From positions 1 to 64,000 of the forward strand of contig NZ_BONC01000010.1 in the NCBI RefSeq assembly GCF_016862515.1: a stretch of DNA of 64,000 nucleotides, written 5' to 3'. The DNA is from Asanoa iriomotensis (GTDB lineage Bacteria > Actinomycetota > Actinomycetes > Mycobacteriales > Micromonosporaceae). Positions 17,818-26,533 of the stretch are shown in pieces. The notes under the pieces are model-generated. The model did not search any database, had not been told where the DNA came from, and saw nothing but the letters and a program-made list of their open reading frames with translations. Position 1 is the first letter of the stretch. Every line of letters starts with the position of its first letter. The position numbers were made by a program, and so were the translations under genes.

Positions 17818-20556
17818 TCACCCGCGGATCGCGGGCGCTCGGTCCTGGCTGACGTGCTGCAGCCGTTCCCGGACCTCGGTCGCGTCGCGTGCCCGAGGGT
17901 GTCGAGAATGCCCAACGCCGCACGCCAGGCGGCGCTCGCCTCGCCGGGGGAACCGCCGGCGTGCAGCGTGTCGCCGACGTGCGTCAGCGTCTCCGCGACG
18001 CAGAACAGGTCACCGGCCGCGCGGTAGACGGCCAGGGCGCGGTCGAAGCTGTCCAGCGCGTCGGAATAGCGCCCGAGGTGATGGAGCGCGTATCCGATGC
18101 TGTCGTGGGCGCGGGCGGCGCCGGAGCGGTCACCTAGCCGCAGGTGCAGGCGCACCGCCCGGCGGCACTGACGCAGTGCCTGGGCGTGGTTGCCCAACCG
18201 TGCCTCGTCCCAACCGACCGCGTTGAGCGCACGCGCCTCGCCGTTGCGGTCGCCGGCGGCGCCGAACAGGGCCAGTGCCCGGCGGTCGTGCTCCAGCGAC
18301 TGGGTCAGGCGAAGCTGCTGGTCCGCCAGCCACCCGAGGGTGAGCTGGGTGTGCGCCATGCCGACGTACTCGTCGAGCCCCTCGAACAGGGCCAACGCGG
18401 CATCGAGCGCACCGGTCGCCTCGGCGTGCCGGTCGAGCCGGATGAGCGCCAGGCCGATCTCGCGCTGCGCGTCCGCCCGGCCCCAGTCGTCACCGGAACG
18501 CTCGGTCGCCCGCAGCGCCGCCGTCGCCACGGTGTGCACCAGGCCCGGTTGCATGGACCGGTGGAGGTGCGTGGTCAGCGCCCGAGCGAGCCGCGCGGTC
18601 GTGGGATCGTCGATCACCGGGCTGTCGAGCAGCGCCAGGAGTACGGGCTGCTCGGCCACCAGCCACGCCGTCGCGCCCTCCTGGTCGCCGAGATCGGCCA
18701 CGCTGACCCCGTCGGGTGGCGCGGGTGCCGTCCGGCGGTGGCGGTGCGGCCACAACAGCTTGTCCGCGGTCTCCGCGGAGTGCACATAGTGGTCGACCAG
18801 GCGCCGGGACGCCGCCTCCTCTTTCGCGACCAGTTCGCACGCGTACGCGCGGAGCAGGTCGTGCGTGGTGAAACGGCCGTCGGCCAGCTCGGTGACCATG
18901 TTCGCCTCGGCGAGCTTCGCCAACGACCTGCCGGCGCTCGCGGCCGGCGCGCCCGCCAGGCTGGCCGCGGCGGCCACGCCGACCGCGGTGCCGGGGAACA
19001 GCCCGAGCAGGCGGAACATCCTGCGCTCCGGCTCGTCGAGCGCGAGGTAGGACCACGAGAACACCGGGCGCAGGTCGGTGCCCGTCAAACCGTCGAGACC
19101 ATTGTGGACACCGGCGAGATCGTCGGCCAGCACGCGGAGGGCCAGGTTGGGCCGGGTGGCGGCGCGGGCCGCGACCAGCGCGAGCGCCAGCGGCAGGCCG
19201 GCGCAGCGCGCGACGATCTGGGCGAGCGCCGGATCGTCGCGTGCCGTCACCCGACCGCCGGCCCGGGCGAGGAACAGTGCGCGGGCCGACTCCGCGGGAA
19301 GCAGGTCGAGCGGGAACGGCCGCGCGCCGGCCGTCGCGACCAGGGCGGGCAGCCGGTTGCGGCTCGTCACCACGACGGCGCAGCCCGCGGCACCCGGGAT
19401 CAGGTCGCGGACCTGGTCGGCATCGCGCGCGTTGTCGAGCACGACCAGGACCCGCCGGAGGCCGAGCCGGCTGCGGTACTTCGCGGCGCGCGCCGGCAGG
19501 CTGTCGGGGATGCGGTCCGGTGCGACACCCAGCGCGTCGAGAAAGCCGTGCAGGGCCTGTGCGGGCTCGACGGGGACACCGGTGGGGTGGCTACCGCACA
19601 GGTCGACGTAGAGCTGACCGTCCGGGAAATGGTCTGCCCACGTCGTGCCCGAGCCGCACCGCGAGGCTGGTCTTGCCGATCCCGGCGGGCCCGGTCACGA
19701 GCAGGACCGTGGGCCCGCCCGGTGCCCGCAGCTCCGCCGCCGCGACTGCGAGCTCGCTGGCACGCCCGACGATCGCCGGTGGATCGCGGGGAAGCTGGTG
19801 GGGGACCTCGATGTCCGGCGTCCCCGGATCGGTCGGTAGCTCCCGTCGCAGGACGAGCCGCTGCAGGTCGTGCAGTTCGGGCGACTCGATGCCGTGGGTG
19901 CGGAGCAGGTCGAGCCCCGCGCGGCACACCTCGGCGGCCTCGGCAACCTTCCCCTGCGCGTAGAGCGCCATCACCAGGAGCCGGCGCAGCGCCTCGTCGA
20001 AGGGTTCCGCACCGACCAGGTCACGGAGCTGGGCCGCCGCGTCGGCGTGCCGCCCGAGCGTCGCCAACACTTCGGCCCGCCCGCGCCGCGCCGCTTGGCG
20101 CAGACTCCGCAACCGCGCGATCTGCGGCAACGCGAACGGCTGGTGTGCGATGTCGGCGTAGGCGGTGCCCCGCCACAGCCCGAGCGCCTCGTCGAGCAGC
20201 TCCAGACGGCGGGCGGCGTCATCCGACCGCTGCGCTTGCGCACAGGTCGACGCGAAGCGGTGTGCGTCAACGGCGTCCGGGCTGATGTCGAGGCGGTAGC
20301 TGAGGCTCGCACCGCGGCCCACGGTGACGAGCACGTTGCCGGGCAGGGCTTTGCGGAGATGCGGGACGTGGCTGCGGAGGGTCGCGTCCGCGCCGCCGGA
20401 CCACGGGAGGTCGACCAGGCGCCGGGCGGGGATCGCGCGACCTGGTTCGAGAAGCAGGGTCGACAGCAGCTCGGTGAGCCGGGGTCCAAGCTGGACGGTG
20501 AACCCGTCGCGCTCGACCCGCAACGGTCCGAGCACGGCGATGCGCAGATCGCCCAA
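17818..20556 (-). pseudogene. AfsR/SARP regulator with two frameshifts
   Basis: Reconstructed, this is an AfsR-type regulator of about 910 residues: an OmpR-like winged helix and BTAD domain (SARP part), an NB-ARC NTPase with P-loop TGPAGIGKTS, and TPR repeats. The N-terminal frame stops soon after the P-loop. Near 19641-19655 one extra base shifts the frame, and the expected TTWADHFPDGQLYVDL continues in the next frame. Near 17890-17896 a second, compensating shift (one base missing) restores the ending ATEVRERLQHVSQ before a stop at 17818-17820. Start: TTG preceded by GGGGGGAG. This is either a decaying regulator or two sequencing errors. AfsR-like proteins activate secondary metabolism or morphology genes. 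Confidence 0.8.
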
Positions 20557-20702
20557 TGACGGCTCCCCCCGTTGAGCGCCTGGTTGCCCGATCGTACCGT
20601 GTCGATGCGTCCGCGCCGTTTCCACGGGCCTTCCACGCATCGCTGTCACCGTGGTGGGCAACGGGTCAGCCGGGGCTGGCCCCTTGTCGCGAGGAGATGT
20701 CC

Positions 20703-20852
20703 ATGGTCAGTTTCCGCACGCGCCTGGTCCGCCGGCTGGCGATCGTCGTCCTCGGCGGTGCCGCCGCGGTGGCGCTGTTCGCCGCACCGGCCGCCGCGGC
20801 GAGCACGTCGTCGTTGGGGAGCTCGATCAGCTACGGGCTCGAGTGCTGCTAG
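20703..20852 (+). CDS. Small secreted peptide ending in Cys-Cys
   Basis: This 49-residue ORF follows a GAGGAG site with good spacing. An arginine-rich n-region, a hydrophobic core (LAIVVLGGAAAVALF) and an A-x-A cleavage region make a clear signal peptide. The predicted mature peptide is only about 16 residues, STSSLGSSISYGLECC, rich in Ser/Thr/Gly and ending in two cysteines. It resembles no family I know. It is divergent from the AfsR-type pseudogene and followed by a strong hairpin. It may be an exported signal or structural peptide; a modified peptide is possible, but no modification enzyme is adjacent. Confidence 0.6.
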   Translation: MVSFRTRLVRRLAIVVLGGAAAVALFAAPAAAASTSSLGSSISYGLECC

Positions 20853-20863
20853 TCAGACAGCGC

Positions 20864-20894
20864 GTCCCGGGCGAGCCGTGGGATCGCCCGGGAC
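20864..20894. terminator. Bidirectional terminator between peptide and repeat-protein genes
   Basis: An 11-bp perfect stem (GTCCCGGGCGA at 20864-20874 with 20884-20894) closes a 9-base loop. It lies 12 bases after the peptide stop and just before the stop of the convergent gene. Confidence 0.7.
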
Positions 20895-20901
20895 ACCGGC
20901 C

Positions 20902-21993
20902 TCAGCGGCGCGACGTGAAGGTCGACAGGAACCGGTAGTTGACCGGGTTGCCCGCGTTGTCGAAGCACATGACGGTCACGAGCGCGTCCGGTCCTGAGTA
21001 GACCCAGGGTTGGCCCAGGCCGCAGTAGTTCGGGCCGTCGCCGTACGCGGTGATCTGCGCATGTGTCTCGCGGACACCGAGCTGCGGGTACTTCACCTGG
21101 TAGGTGCCGACGCCGAGCATGCCGACGGCGTTGGCGCCGAAGCCGAGCTGGTGGTTGTAGTTGGTCTGGCCGCCGCCCGCGGACCAGATGTAGCCGAAGT
21201 ACTTCGGCACGTCGACGGCGCCGAAGACGGCGCGCTGGCGGTGGTACGTGACGAAGAAGTCGGTGCTGGTGGGCGCGCCGGCGGCGTTGACGCACACGAC
21301 GACGACGTCGATCTCCAGGCCGACCGGCGACCAGGACTCGACCTTGCAGCGTCGCGCCACCGCGTTGGGCTGGATCGCGGTGACCTGCACGTTGCCGGAC
21401 AGGCCGACGCCCACGACGCCGACGCCGGGGAAGCGCACGATGTAGCGGCCGGGGGTCAGCATTCCGGTGCCGGGCACGCCCGCTCCGGTGCTGTTGTACC
21501 ACTGGACCGCGTTGCCGGCCGTGTTCACCTGCGCGGTCGCGTAGGCCCCGGGCGGAGTCACCCCGGAGCTGGTCGACCACATGATCGTGAACGGGGTGTC
21601 GGCGGGGACGCCGCCGGGCTTGTGGCACGCCACGTCGACGATCTCGTCCGCCACGGCGGATCCCCAGCGGACCACCTCGCAGTAGTTGCCGGTGCGGCTG
21701 ACGGCCGTGACGTGCACGGTGCCGCGCGTACCGCTGGCGACCTGTGGGAACGTGACCTGGAAGCGCCCGACGGCCTGCTTTCCGCCGGTGGCCCAGAGGG
21801 CCGGGAACGCGGTCTTCCAGCTGCCCCACTGGCGGGTGGTGTCGAGGGTCGTGCCGAGGGGGACGGCGGGGTTCCACACGGCGGCGAAACCCCACCGGTC
21901 GGGTGTCGCCGCGGCGGCGGGCGGGGCCGTGACCGCGGTGAAGGCCAGGGTCACTGCCGCGGTCAGCAGGAGAGCGAGGGAACGGACTCGCAT
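20902..21993 (-). CDS. Secreted protein with three internal repeats
   Basis: This 363-residue protein has a signal peptide (cleavage after about residue 28, APPAAAA) and three imperfect repeats of about 105 residues (roughly 30-140, 145-250 and 255-363). Each has a G-x-Y/F-x-V-x-F/Y-P strand, a VTA strand, a cysteine before a tryptophan or proline segment, a V-x-C strand and a closing F-x-V. The paired cysteines in each repeat suggest one disulfide per module and a beta-sandwich fold. A good GGAGG site precedes the ATG. I do not recognise a named family; similar hypothetical secreted repeat proteins occur in actinomycetes. Confidence 0.85.
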   Translation of the reverse strand: MRVRSLALLLTAAVTLAFTAVTAPPAAAATPDRWGFAAVWNPAVPLGTTLDTTRQWGSWKTAFPALWATGGKQAVGRFQVTFPQVASGTRGTVHVTAVSRTGNYCEVVRWGSAVADEIVDVACHKPGGVPADTPFTIMWSTSSGVTPPGAYATAQVNTAGNAVQWYNSTGAGVPGTGMLTPGRYIVRFPGVGVVGVGLSGNVQVTAIQPNAVARRCKVESWSPVGLEIDVVVVCVNAAGAPTSTDFFVTYHRQRAVFGAVDVPKYFGYIWSAGGGQTNYNHQLGFGANAVGMLGVGTYQVKYPQLGVRETHAQITAYGDGPNYCGLGQPWVYSGPDALVTVMCFDNAGNPVNYRFLSTFTSRR

Positions 21994-22107
21994 ACGTACC
22001 TCCGATCGAAGTGCCTCGATTTCTTGATCGAGGCTGACCGGTCCGCGCCCGTCGCGCTGTCAGATCATGCGCGCAACGCCGAGTTCTGCCGGTCGGCTGC
22101 CGCGCCG

Positions 22108-22125
22108 TCCATTGCTGGAAACGTT
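22108..22125 (-). promoter_or_regulatory. Operator-like site a (LacI-type) upstream of the E1 operon
   Basis: On the minus strand this reads AACGTTTCCAG followed by a degenerate right half. The first 11 bases match the island consensus AACGNTTCCAGAANCGTT exactly. It lies 134 bases upstream of the E1 beta start. Confidence 0.5.
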
Positions 22126-22218
22126 CCCGCCGAATTGTCGGCTCGGTCCGCCTTGGCGGGAATGTCATCCAGCGAATCTTGGGGTTGACGGCGGTTGAGA
22201 CCTCGCGGCAGGATCAGA

Positions 22219-22236
22219 ATCGTTTCCAGTCCACGA
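22219..22236 (+). promoter_or_regulatory. Operator-like site b (LacI-type) upstream of the E1 operon
   Basis: The left half CGTTTCCAG matches the island consensus and the right half is degenerate. It lies 23 bases upstream of the E1 beta start, overlapping the probable promoter. Together with site a it could support looping. Confidence 0.5.
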
Positions 22237-22258
22237 GGCGGCCACGGAAGGCGGGCGG

Positions 22259-23275
22259 ATGGCGCGGATACGGGTGCGACAGGCAATCGCGTCGGCGTTG
22301 TCCGATGCGATGCGGGAGGACGAGTCCGTCCTGATCTTCGGTGAGGACATCGCGGCGGCCGAGGGTCCGTTCAAGACCTCGGAGGGGCTGCTCGCCGAGT
22401 TCGGCCCGTTGCGGGTCCGGGACACGCCCATCTCCGAGATGGGCTTCGTCGGTGCCGCGGTCGGTGCCGCCGCGGTCGGCATGCGGCCGGTCGCCGAGAT
22501 CATGTTCATGGAGTTCCTCGGCGTGGCCCTCGACCAGCTCGTCACCGAGGCCGCCAAGTTCCGCTACCTCAGCAACGGCCGGGTCGGCGTCCCGCTCGTG
22601 GTCCGGGCCAGTGTCGGTTCCGGACTCGGTTTCGGCACGCAGCACAGCCAGACCCTGGAGAACTGGCTCGGCGCCACGCCGGGCCTCAAGGTCGCCGTCC
22701 CCAGCGACGCGCAGACCGCGTACGGCCTGCTCCGCTCCGCGATCCGGGACCCCGACCCGGTGGTGGTCCTGGAGCCTCGCGTGCTCTACGCCGAGCGGGG
22801 CGAGTGCGTCACGGGTGACGCGGGCATCGTTCCGCTCGGTGTGGCGCGAGTGCCGCGGGAGGGAGACGCGCTCACCGTGGTCGCGCTCGGTCAGACCGTG
22901 CGGGCCGCCCTGGCAGCCGCCGAGCGGATCGACGCCGGCATCGAGGTGATCGACCTGTCGACCGTCACGCCGTGGGACCGGGAGACCGTGCTCGCGTCGG
23001 TCGCGAAGACCGGCCGCCTGGTCACCGTCGAGGAGGCGCCGGCGAGCGGCGGCTGGGGCGCCGAGATCGTGGCCACCGTGACGACCGCCGCGTTCCGGTC
23101 GCTGCAGGCGCCACCGTTCCGCATCACCGCTCCGGACGTGCCGGTGCCGTACAACAAGGCGCTCGAGGCGCGGTTCAGCCCGGGCATCGGCGAGATCGAG
23201 CACCAACTGACCACCTACCTGCGGACCGGCGAGGTGCCGGATCCGTGGTGGCTTCGTGAAGGAGTCGCGGCATGA
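22259..23275 (+). CDS. 2-oxoacid dehydrogenase E1 beta subunit
   Basis: This 338-residue protein is the beta subunit of a thiamine-diphosphate 2-oxoacid dehydrogenase (pyruvate/branched-chain/acetoin dehydrogenase type). Recognisable blocks are LIFGEDIA, RDTPISEMGFVGAAVGAAAVGMRPVAE (glutamate contacting ThDP), and the C-terminal transketolase domain with VIDLSTVTPWD and VTVEEAPASGGWG. It is full-length. GGAAGG lies upstream of the ATG. It heads an operon with E1 alpha (4-base overlap), a lipoyl protein, a lactonase, a dehydratase and an MmgE/PrpD-like gene. The substrate is not deducible; the context suggests a sugar-derived 2-oxoacid. Confidence 0.93.
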   Translation: MARIRVRQAIASALSDAMREDESVLIFGEDIAAAEGPFKTSEGLLAEFGPLRVRDTPISEMGFVGAAVGAAAVGMRPVAEIMFMEFLGVALDQLVTEAAKFRYLSNGRVGVPLVVRASVGSGLGFGTQHSQTLENWLGATPGLKVAVPSDAQTAYGLLRSAIRDPDPVVVLEPRVLYAERGECVTGDAGIVPLGVARVPREGDALTVVALGQTVRAALAAAERIDAGIEVIDLSTVTPWDRETVLASVAKTGRLVTVEEAPASGGWGAEIVATVTTAAFRSLQAPPFRITAPDVPVPYNKALEARFSPGIGEIEHQLTTYLRTGEVPDPWWLREGVAA

Positions 23276-24273
23276 CCCTGGTGCGGTCCGGCGACCACGT
23301 GGCACGGCGGGAAGCGCTGGCCGATCCGGTCGCCCGCTACGAGCGGATGTACGAGATCCGGCGGTTCGAAGAGCGGGTCAACGACCTCTTCGCCCAGGGT
23401 CTGATCCACGGCACCACCCACCTGTGCGCCGGCCAGGAGGCACTCGACGTGAGCCTCGCGCTCGAGTTGCGCGCCACCGACATCGTGACGGCCACCTACC
23501 GCGGGCACGGCATCGCGCTGGCCCTCGGCATGCCGGCGACCGACGTGCTCGCCGAGATCATGGGCAAGGCCGACGGGTGCACCGGCGGCGTCGGCGGCTC
23601 CATGCATCTCTGCGAGCCGGACGTCGGGCTGCTGCCGACCTTCGCGATCGTGGGCGCCGGGCTGCCCGTGGCCGCGGGCGCGGCGCTGGCGTTCCAGACG
23701 AGGGGAGAGGACCGGGTCGCGGTCGCGGTCTTCGGCGACGGCGCGGCCAACATCGGCGCCTTCCACGAGGCGCTCAACCTCGCCGCGGTGTGGAAGCTGC
23801 CGGTCGTCTTCGTCTGCGACAACAACGTGTACGCCGAATACAGCCGGATCGACCTCACGACGCCGCTGACCGACCTGCACCGCCGGGCCGGCTCGTACGA
23901 CATCCCCGGGGTTCCGGTCGACGGCATGGACGTCGACGCGACCCGCGCCGTGCTGCGCGAGGCGGTGTCCCGGGCCCGCGCCGGCGAGGGGCCGACCCTG
24001 GTGGAGGCCAAGACCTACCGGTTCGCCGGGCACTCGCGGGCCGACCAGGCGACGTACCGGCCGGAGGGTGAACTAGAGCGGTGGCGCGAGCGCGACCCGC
24101 TGGTCCTCGCGCGTGCCGCGCTGGTCGCCGGCGGCGCTGCCACCGAGGACGACCTGGCCGGGCTGGAGAAGGCCGTCGACGAGGACCTCGACGCGGTCGC
24201 CGAGGCGGTCGCCGCCGGGCCGGATCCCACGCCCGCGGCCATGTTCCGCAATATCTGGGCGGTGGCGGCGTGA
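23272..24273 (+). CDS. 2-oxoacid dehydrogenase E1 alpha subunit
   Basis: This 333-residue protein is the ThDP-binding alpha subunit. It shows EERVNDLFAQGLIHGTTHLCAGQEA at the N-terminus, the GCTGGVGGSMHL region, and a ThDP/Mg motif FGDGAANIGAFHEALNLA (GDG-x26-NN) ending at CDNNVYAEYS. It pairs with the upstream E1 beta gene, which it overlaps by 4 bases. It should decarboxylate a 2-oxoacid and transfer the acyl group to the lipoyl protein encoded next. The gene ends inside the GTG start of that lipoyl protein. Confidence 0.93.
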   Translation: MTLVRSGDHVARREALADPVARYERMYEIRRFEERVNDLFAQGLIHGTTHLCAGQEALDVSLALELRATDIVTATYRGHGIALALGMPATDVLAEIMGKADGCTGGVGGSMHLCEPDVGLLPTFAIVGAGLPVAAGAALAFQTRGEDRVAVAVFGDGAANIGAFHEALNLAAVWKLPVVFVCDNNVYAEYSRIDLTTPLTDLHRRAGSYDIPGVPVDGMDVDATRAVLREAVSRARAGEGPTLVEAKTYRFAGHSRADQATYRPEGELERWRERDPLVLARAALVAGGAATEDDLAGLEKAVDEDLDAVAEAVAAGPDPTPAAMFRNIWAVAA

Positions 24274-24509
24274 GGGTCACCGTCAAGCTGCCCAGGCTCG
24301 CCGACACGGTCGACGAGGTCGTCGTCGTCGAGTGGGCGGCGGCCGTCGGCGCGGCTGTCGCGGAAGGCGACCCGCTCGTGCGGGTGGAGACCGACAAGAC
24401 GGTGGTCGACGTGCCGTCGCCGGTGGCGGGTGTGGTGAGCGAACACCTCGTCAAGGCCGACGACGAGGTGACCACCGGCACGCCCATCGCCGTCATCCGA
24501 GCCGCGTGA
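24270..24509 (+). CDS. Free-standing lipoyl-domain protein
   Basis: This 79-residue protein consists only of a biotinyl/lipoyl domain. The modified lysine is K43 in ETDKTVVDVPSP. The GTG start overlaps the E1 alpha stop (GTGA). A normal E2 would continue with a subunit-binding domain and a catalytic acyltransferase domain; both are absent and the stop is clear. No E2 catalytic or E3 dihydrolipoamide dehydrogenase gene is nearby. Either this swinging arm works with a distant E2/E3, or the acyl-lipoyl product is used in another way. Confidence 0.88.
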   Translation: MRVTVKLPRLADTVDEVVVVEWAAAVGAAVAEGDPLVRVETDKTVVDVPSPVAGVVSEHLVKADDEVTTGTPIAVIRAA

Positions 24510-24523
24510 GGAGGGTTGGCACC

Positions 24524-25405
24524 GTGTTGCCGATCGTCGACACCCATGTGCACTTCTGGAACCACAAGCATCCGGAGCTTCGCTGGGACTGGCTCGCACC
24601 GGACGCGGTCCATCCGATCCTCGGCGACATCGACGGCATCAAGAGCGAGGCGTTCGACGCCCGCCACCTGTGGGCCGAGGCAAGGTTCGCCGGCGTCACC
24701 CACTTCGTCCACGTCCAGGCGGCGATCGGGTCGCCGGACCCGGTGACCGAGACCCACTGGCTCACGGAGATGGCGCAAACGCACGGGATCCCGCACGGCA
24801 TCGTCGCCCACGCCGACCTGGGCTCGGCCGACGCCGCCCGCCAGCTCGCCGGCCACCAGGAGTCGCCGCTGTTCAAGGGCGTCCGCGACTTCGCGGCGGA
24901 GCCGGCGTTGGCGGCCGGCGAGCTGTCAGCAGAGTACGAACGCTCGTTGCGCCGGCTCGCCGCGCACGACCTTGTCTTCGACCTCGACTGCGAGTTCCCG
25001 AACATGGGTGCGGCCGGCGCGCTCGCCGCGCGCCACCCTGATCTGCGGATCGTGCTGGAGCACTTCGGCTACCCGCGCCGGCGCGACGACGAGTATTTCC
25101 AGGCCTGGCGGAGCGCGCTCACGGACCTGGCCAAGCACGAGAACGTCGTCTGCAAGATCTCCGGGCTGGCGATGACCGATCCGCTGTTCAGCCGGGAGTC
25201 GCTGCGGCCGTGGGCCGAGCACTGCCTGGAGAGCTTCGGCCCGCAGCGGTGCATGGTCGGGTCCAACTGGCCGGTGGACCGGCTGTTCAGCTCGTACGAC
25301 TCCATCATGGACTGTTACCGGGACTACGCGTCGACGCTGTCGCCGGACGAACAACGGGCCGTGCTGTCCGGCAACGCGCTCGACGTCTACCGGCTCGCGT
25401 CATGA
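24524..25405 (+). CDS. COG3618 amidohydrolase, probable sugar lactonase
   Basis: This 293-residue protein belongs to amidohydrolase_2 (COG3618), which includes L-fuconolactonase, L-rhamnonolactonase and 2-pyrone-4,6-dicarboxylate lactonase. Visible signatures are the metal-site DTHVHFW at the N-terminus, a mid-domain CEFPNMG, a histidine in LEHFGYPR, and the catalytic aspartate in VGSNWPVDRLF. It probably hydrolyses the aldonolactone formed by one of the SDR dehydrogenases. The start is GTG with GAGGAGGG upstream. It overlaps the next gene by 4 bases. Confidence 0.88.
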   Translation: MLPIVDTHVHFWNHKHPELRWDWLAPDAVHPILGDIDGIKSEAFDARHLWAEARFAGVTHFVHVQAAIGSPDPVTETHWLTEMAQTHGIPHGIVAHADLGSADAARQLAGHQESPLFKGVRDFAAEPALAAGELSAEYERSLRRLAAHDLVFDLDCEFPNMGAAGALAARHPDLRIVLEHFGYPRRRDDEYFQAWRSALTDLAKHENVVCKISGLAMTDPLFSRESLRPWAEHCLESFGPQRCMVGSNWPVDRLFSSYDSIMDCYRDYASTLSPDEQRAVLSGNALDVYRLAS

Positions 25406-26526
25406 AGGTCGCCTCGGTGGAAGCGATTCCGGTCGCGTACCCGGAGCCGAACGACTTCGACGCGACGCGCTATCTGTGCCTGGTGAAGGTCGTCGCCGAC
25501 GACGGCGCGGTCGGCTGGGGTGAGGCGATCACCCAGTTCGCCGACGCGAACCACGCCGTCGCCCGCATCGTCGACGGCATGGCCGACGCCGTGATCGGTC
25601 GCGATCCCGTGCACACCGAGGCGATCTGGCGCTCGCTCAAGGACCGCGCCTGGTGGTACGGATACGGCGGCGGCATGGCCTCGTACGCGATCGCGGCGCT
25701 GGACATCGCCCTCTGGGACCTCAAGGGCAAGTCCCTCGGCCGCAGCGTGCTCGACCTGCTCGGCGGTCCCGTGCACGAGCGGCTGCCGGCCATCGCCTCC
25801 TCGCACGCCCATCACGAGTCGATCGCCGAGATGGCCGACGAGGCGGTCGGTTGGCTTTCCACGGGCCTGCAGGGCATGAAGGTCGGCTTCGGCAAGCGCG
25901 GCAGCGCCCGCCTCGGCTACGAGCACGACCGGGACGTCGCCTACGTCAAGGCGATGCGCGAGGCGATCGGGCCCGGGAAGTCGCTGATGATCGATCTCGG
26001 CATCGCGATCCGGTGGGACGTGGCCACCGCGGTGCGCCGGGTGCGGGCGTTCGAGGAGCACGGCATCGAGTGGATCGAGGAACCGCTCGGCGCGTGGGAC
26101 CCCGAGGGATACGCCACCCTGCGGGCCAAGACGCAGACCTCGATCGCGTACGGCGAGAAGGAGTGGACCCTCGAGGGGTTCGAGCGGGTGCTCGCCACCG
26201 GCACCTGCGACGTGCTGGGCGTGGACCCGGCCCGCGCCGAGGGCATCACCGGCTTCAAGAAGGTCGTCGACCGGGTGGAGGCCCATCGTCGCCAGGCCAA
26301 CGCGCACGCCTGGTCCTCGGCGATCGTGACCGCCGCCAGCCTCGCGATCTCGTTCAGCACGCCCGTGTGCCGGGTGTTCGAGCTCAAACCCCTGCGCAAC
26401 CCGATGCAGCACGACCTCGTCGCGGAGCCGTTCGACCACGTGGACGGGTGGATGTTCCCGCCGGTCGACCGACCGGGCCTGGGCATCACCGTCGACGAGT
26501 CGGTCGTCGACCGCTACCGCGTCTAG
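25402..26526 (+). CDS. Enolase-superfamily dehydratase/racemase (first copy)
   Basis: This 374-residue protein belongs to the mandelate racemase/muconate lactonizing group. Likely metal ligands are D198 (MIDLG), E226 or E227 (WIEEP) and E252 (YGEKE); H302 (NAHAW) is a candidate general base. The usual KxK of beta-strand 2 is KVG at 160-162, so one base differs from mandelate racemase itself. The context (lactonase upstream, SDR genes in the island) suggests a sugar-acid (aldonate) dehydratase giving a 2-keto-3-deoxy acid. The substrate is unknown. Confidence 0.9.
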   Translation: MKVASVEAIPVAYPEPNDFDATRYLCLVKVVADDGAVGWGEAITQFADANHAVARIVDGMADAVIGRDPVHTEAIWRSLKDRAWWYGYGGGMASYAIAALDIALWDLKGKSLGRSVLDLLGGPVHERLPAIASSHAHHESIAEMADEAVGWLSTGLQGMKVGFGKRGSARLGYEHDRDVAYVKAMREAIGPGKSLMIDLGIAIRWDVATAVRRVRAFEEHGIEWIEEPLGAWDPEGYATLRAKTQTSIAYGEKEWTLEGFERVLATGTCDVLGVDPARAEGITGFKKVVDRVEAHRRQANAHAWSSAIVTAASLAISFSTPVCRVFELKPLRNPMQHDLVAEPFDHVDGWMFPPVDRPGLGITVDESVVDRYRV

Positions 26527-26533
26527 GTGTTCC

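Noticed and set aside
20703..20852. Lanthipeptide or other RiPP precursor
   Set aside because: The leader is a Sec signal peptide and no modification enzyme lies nearby, so I keep it only as a secreted peptide of unknown role.
23496..24011. Minus-strand open frames opposite the E1 alpha gene
   Set aside because: Shadow frames without motifs; the E1 alpha frame has all family signatures.
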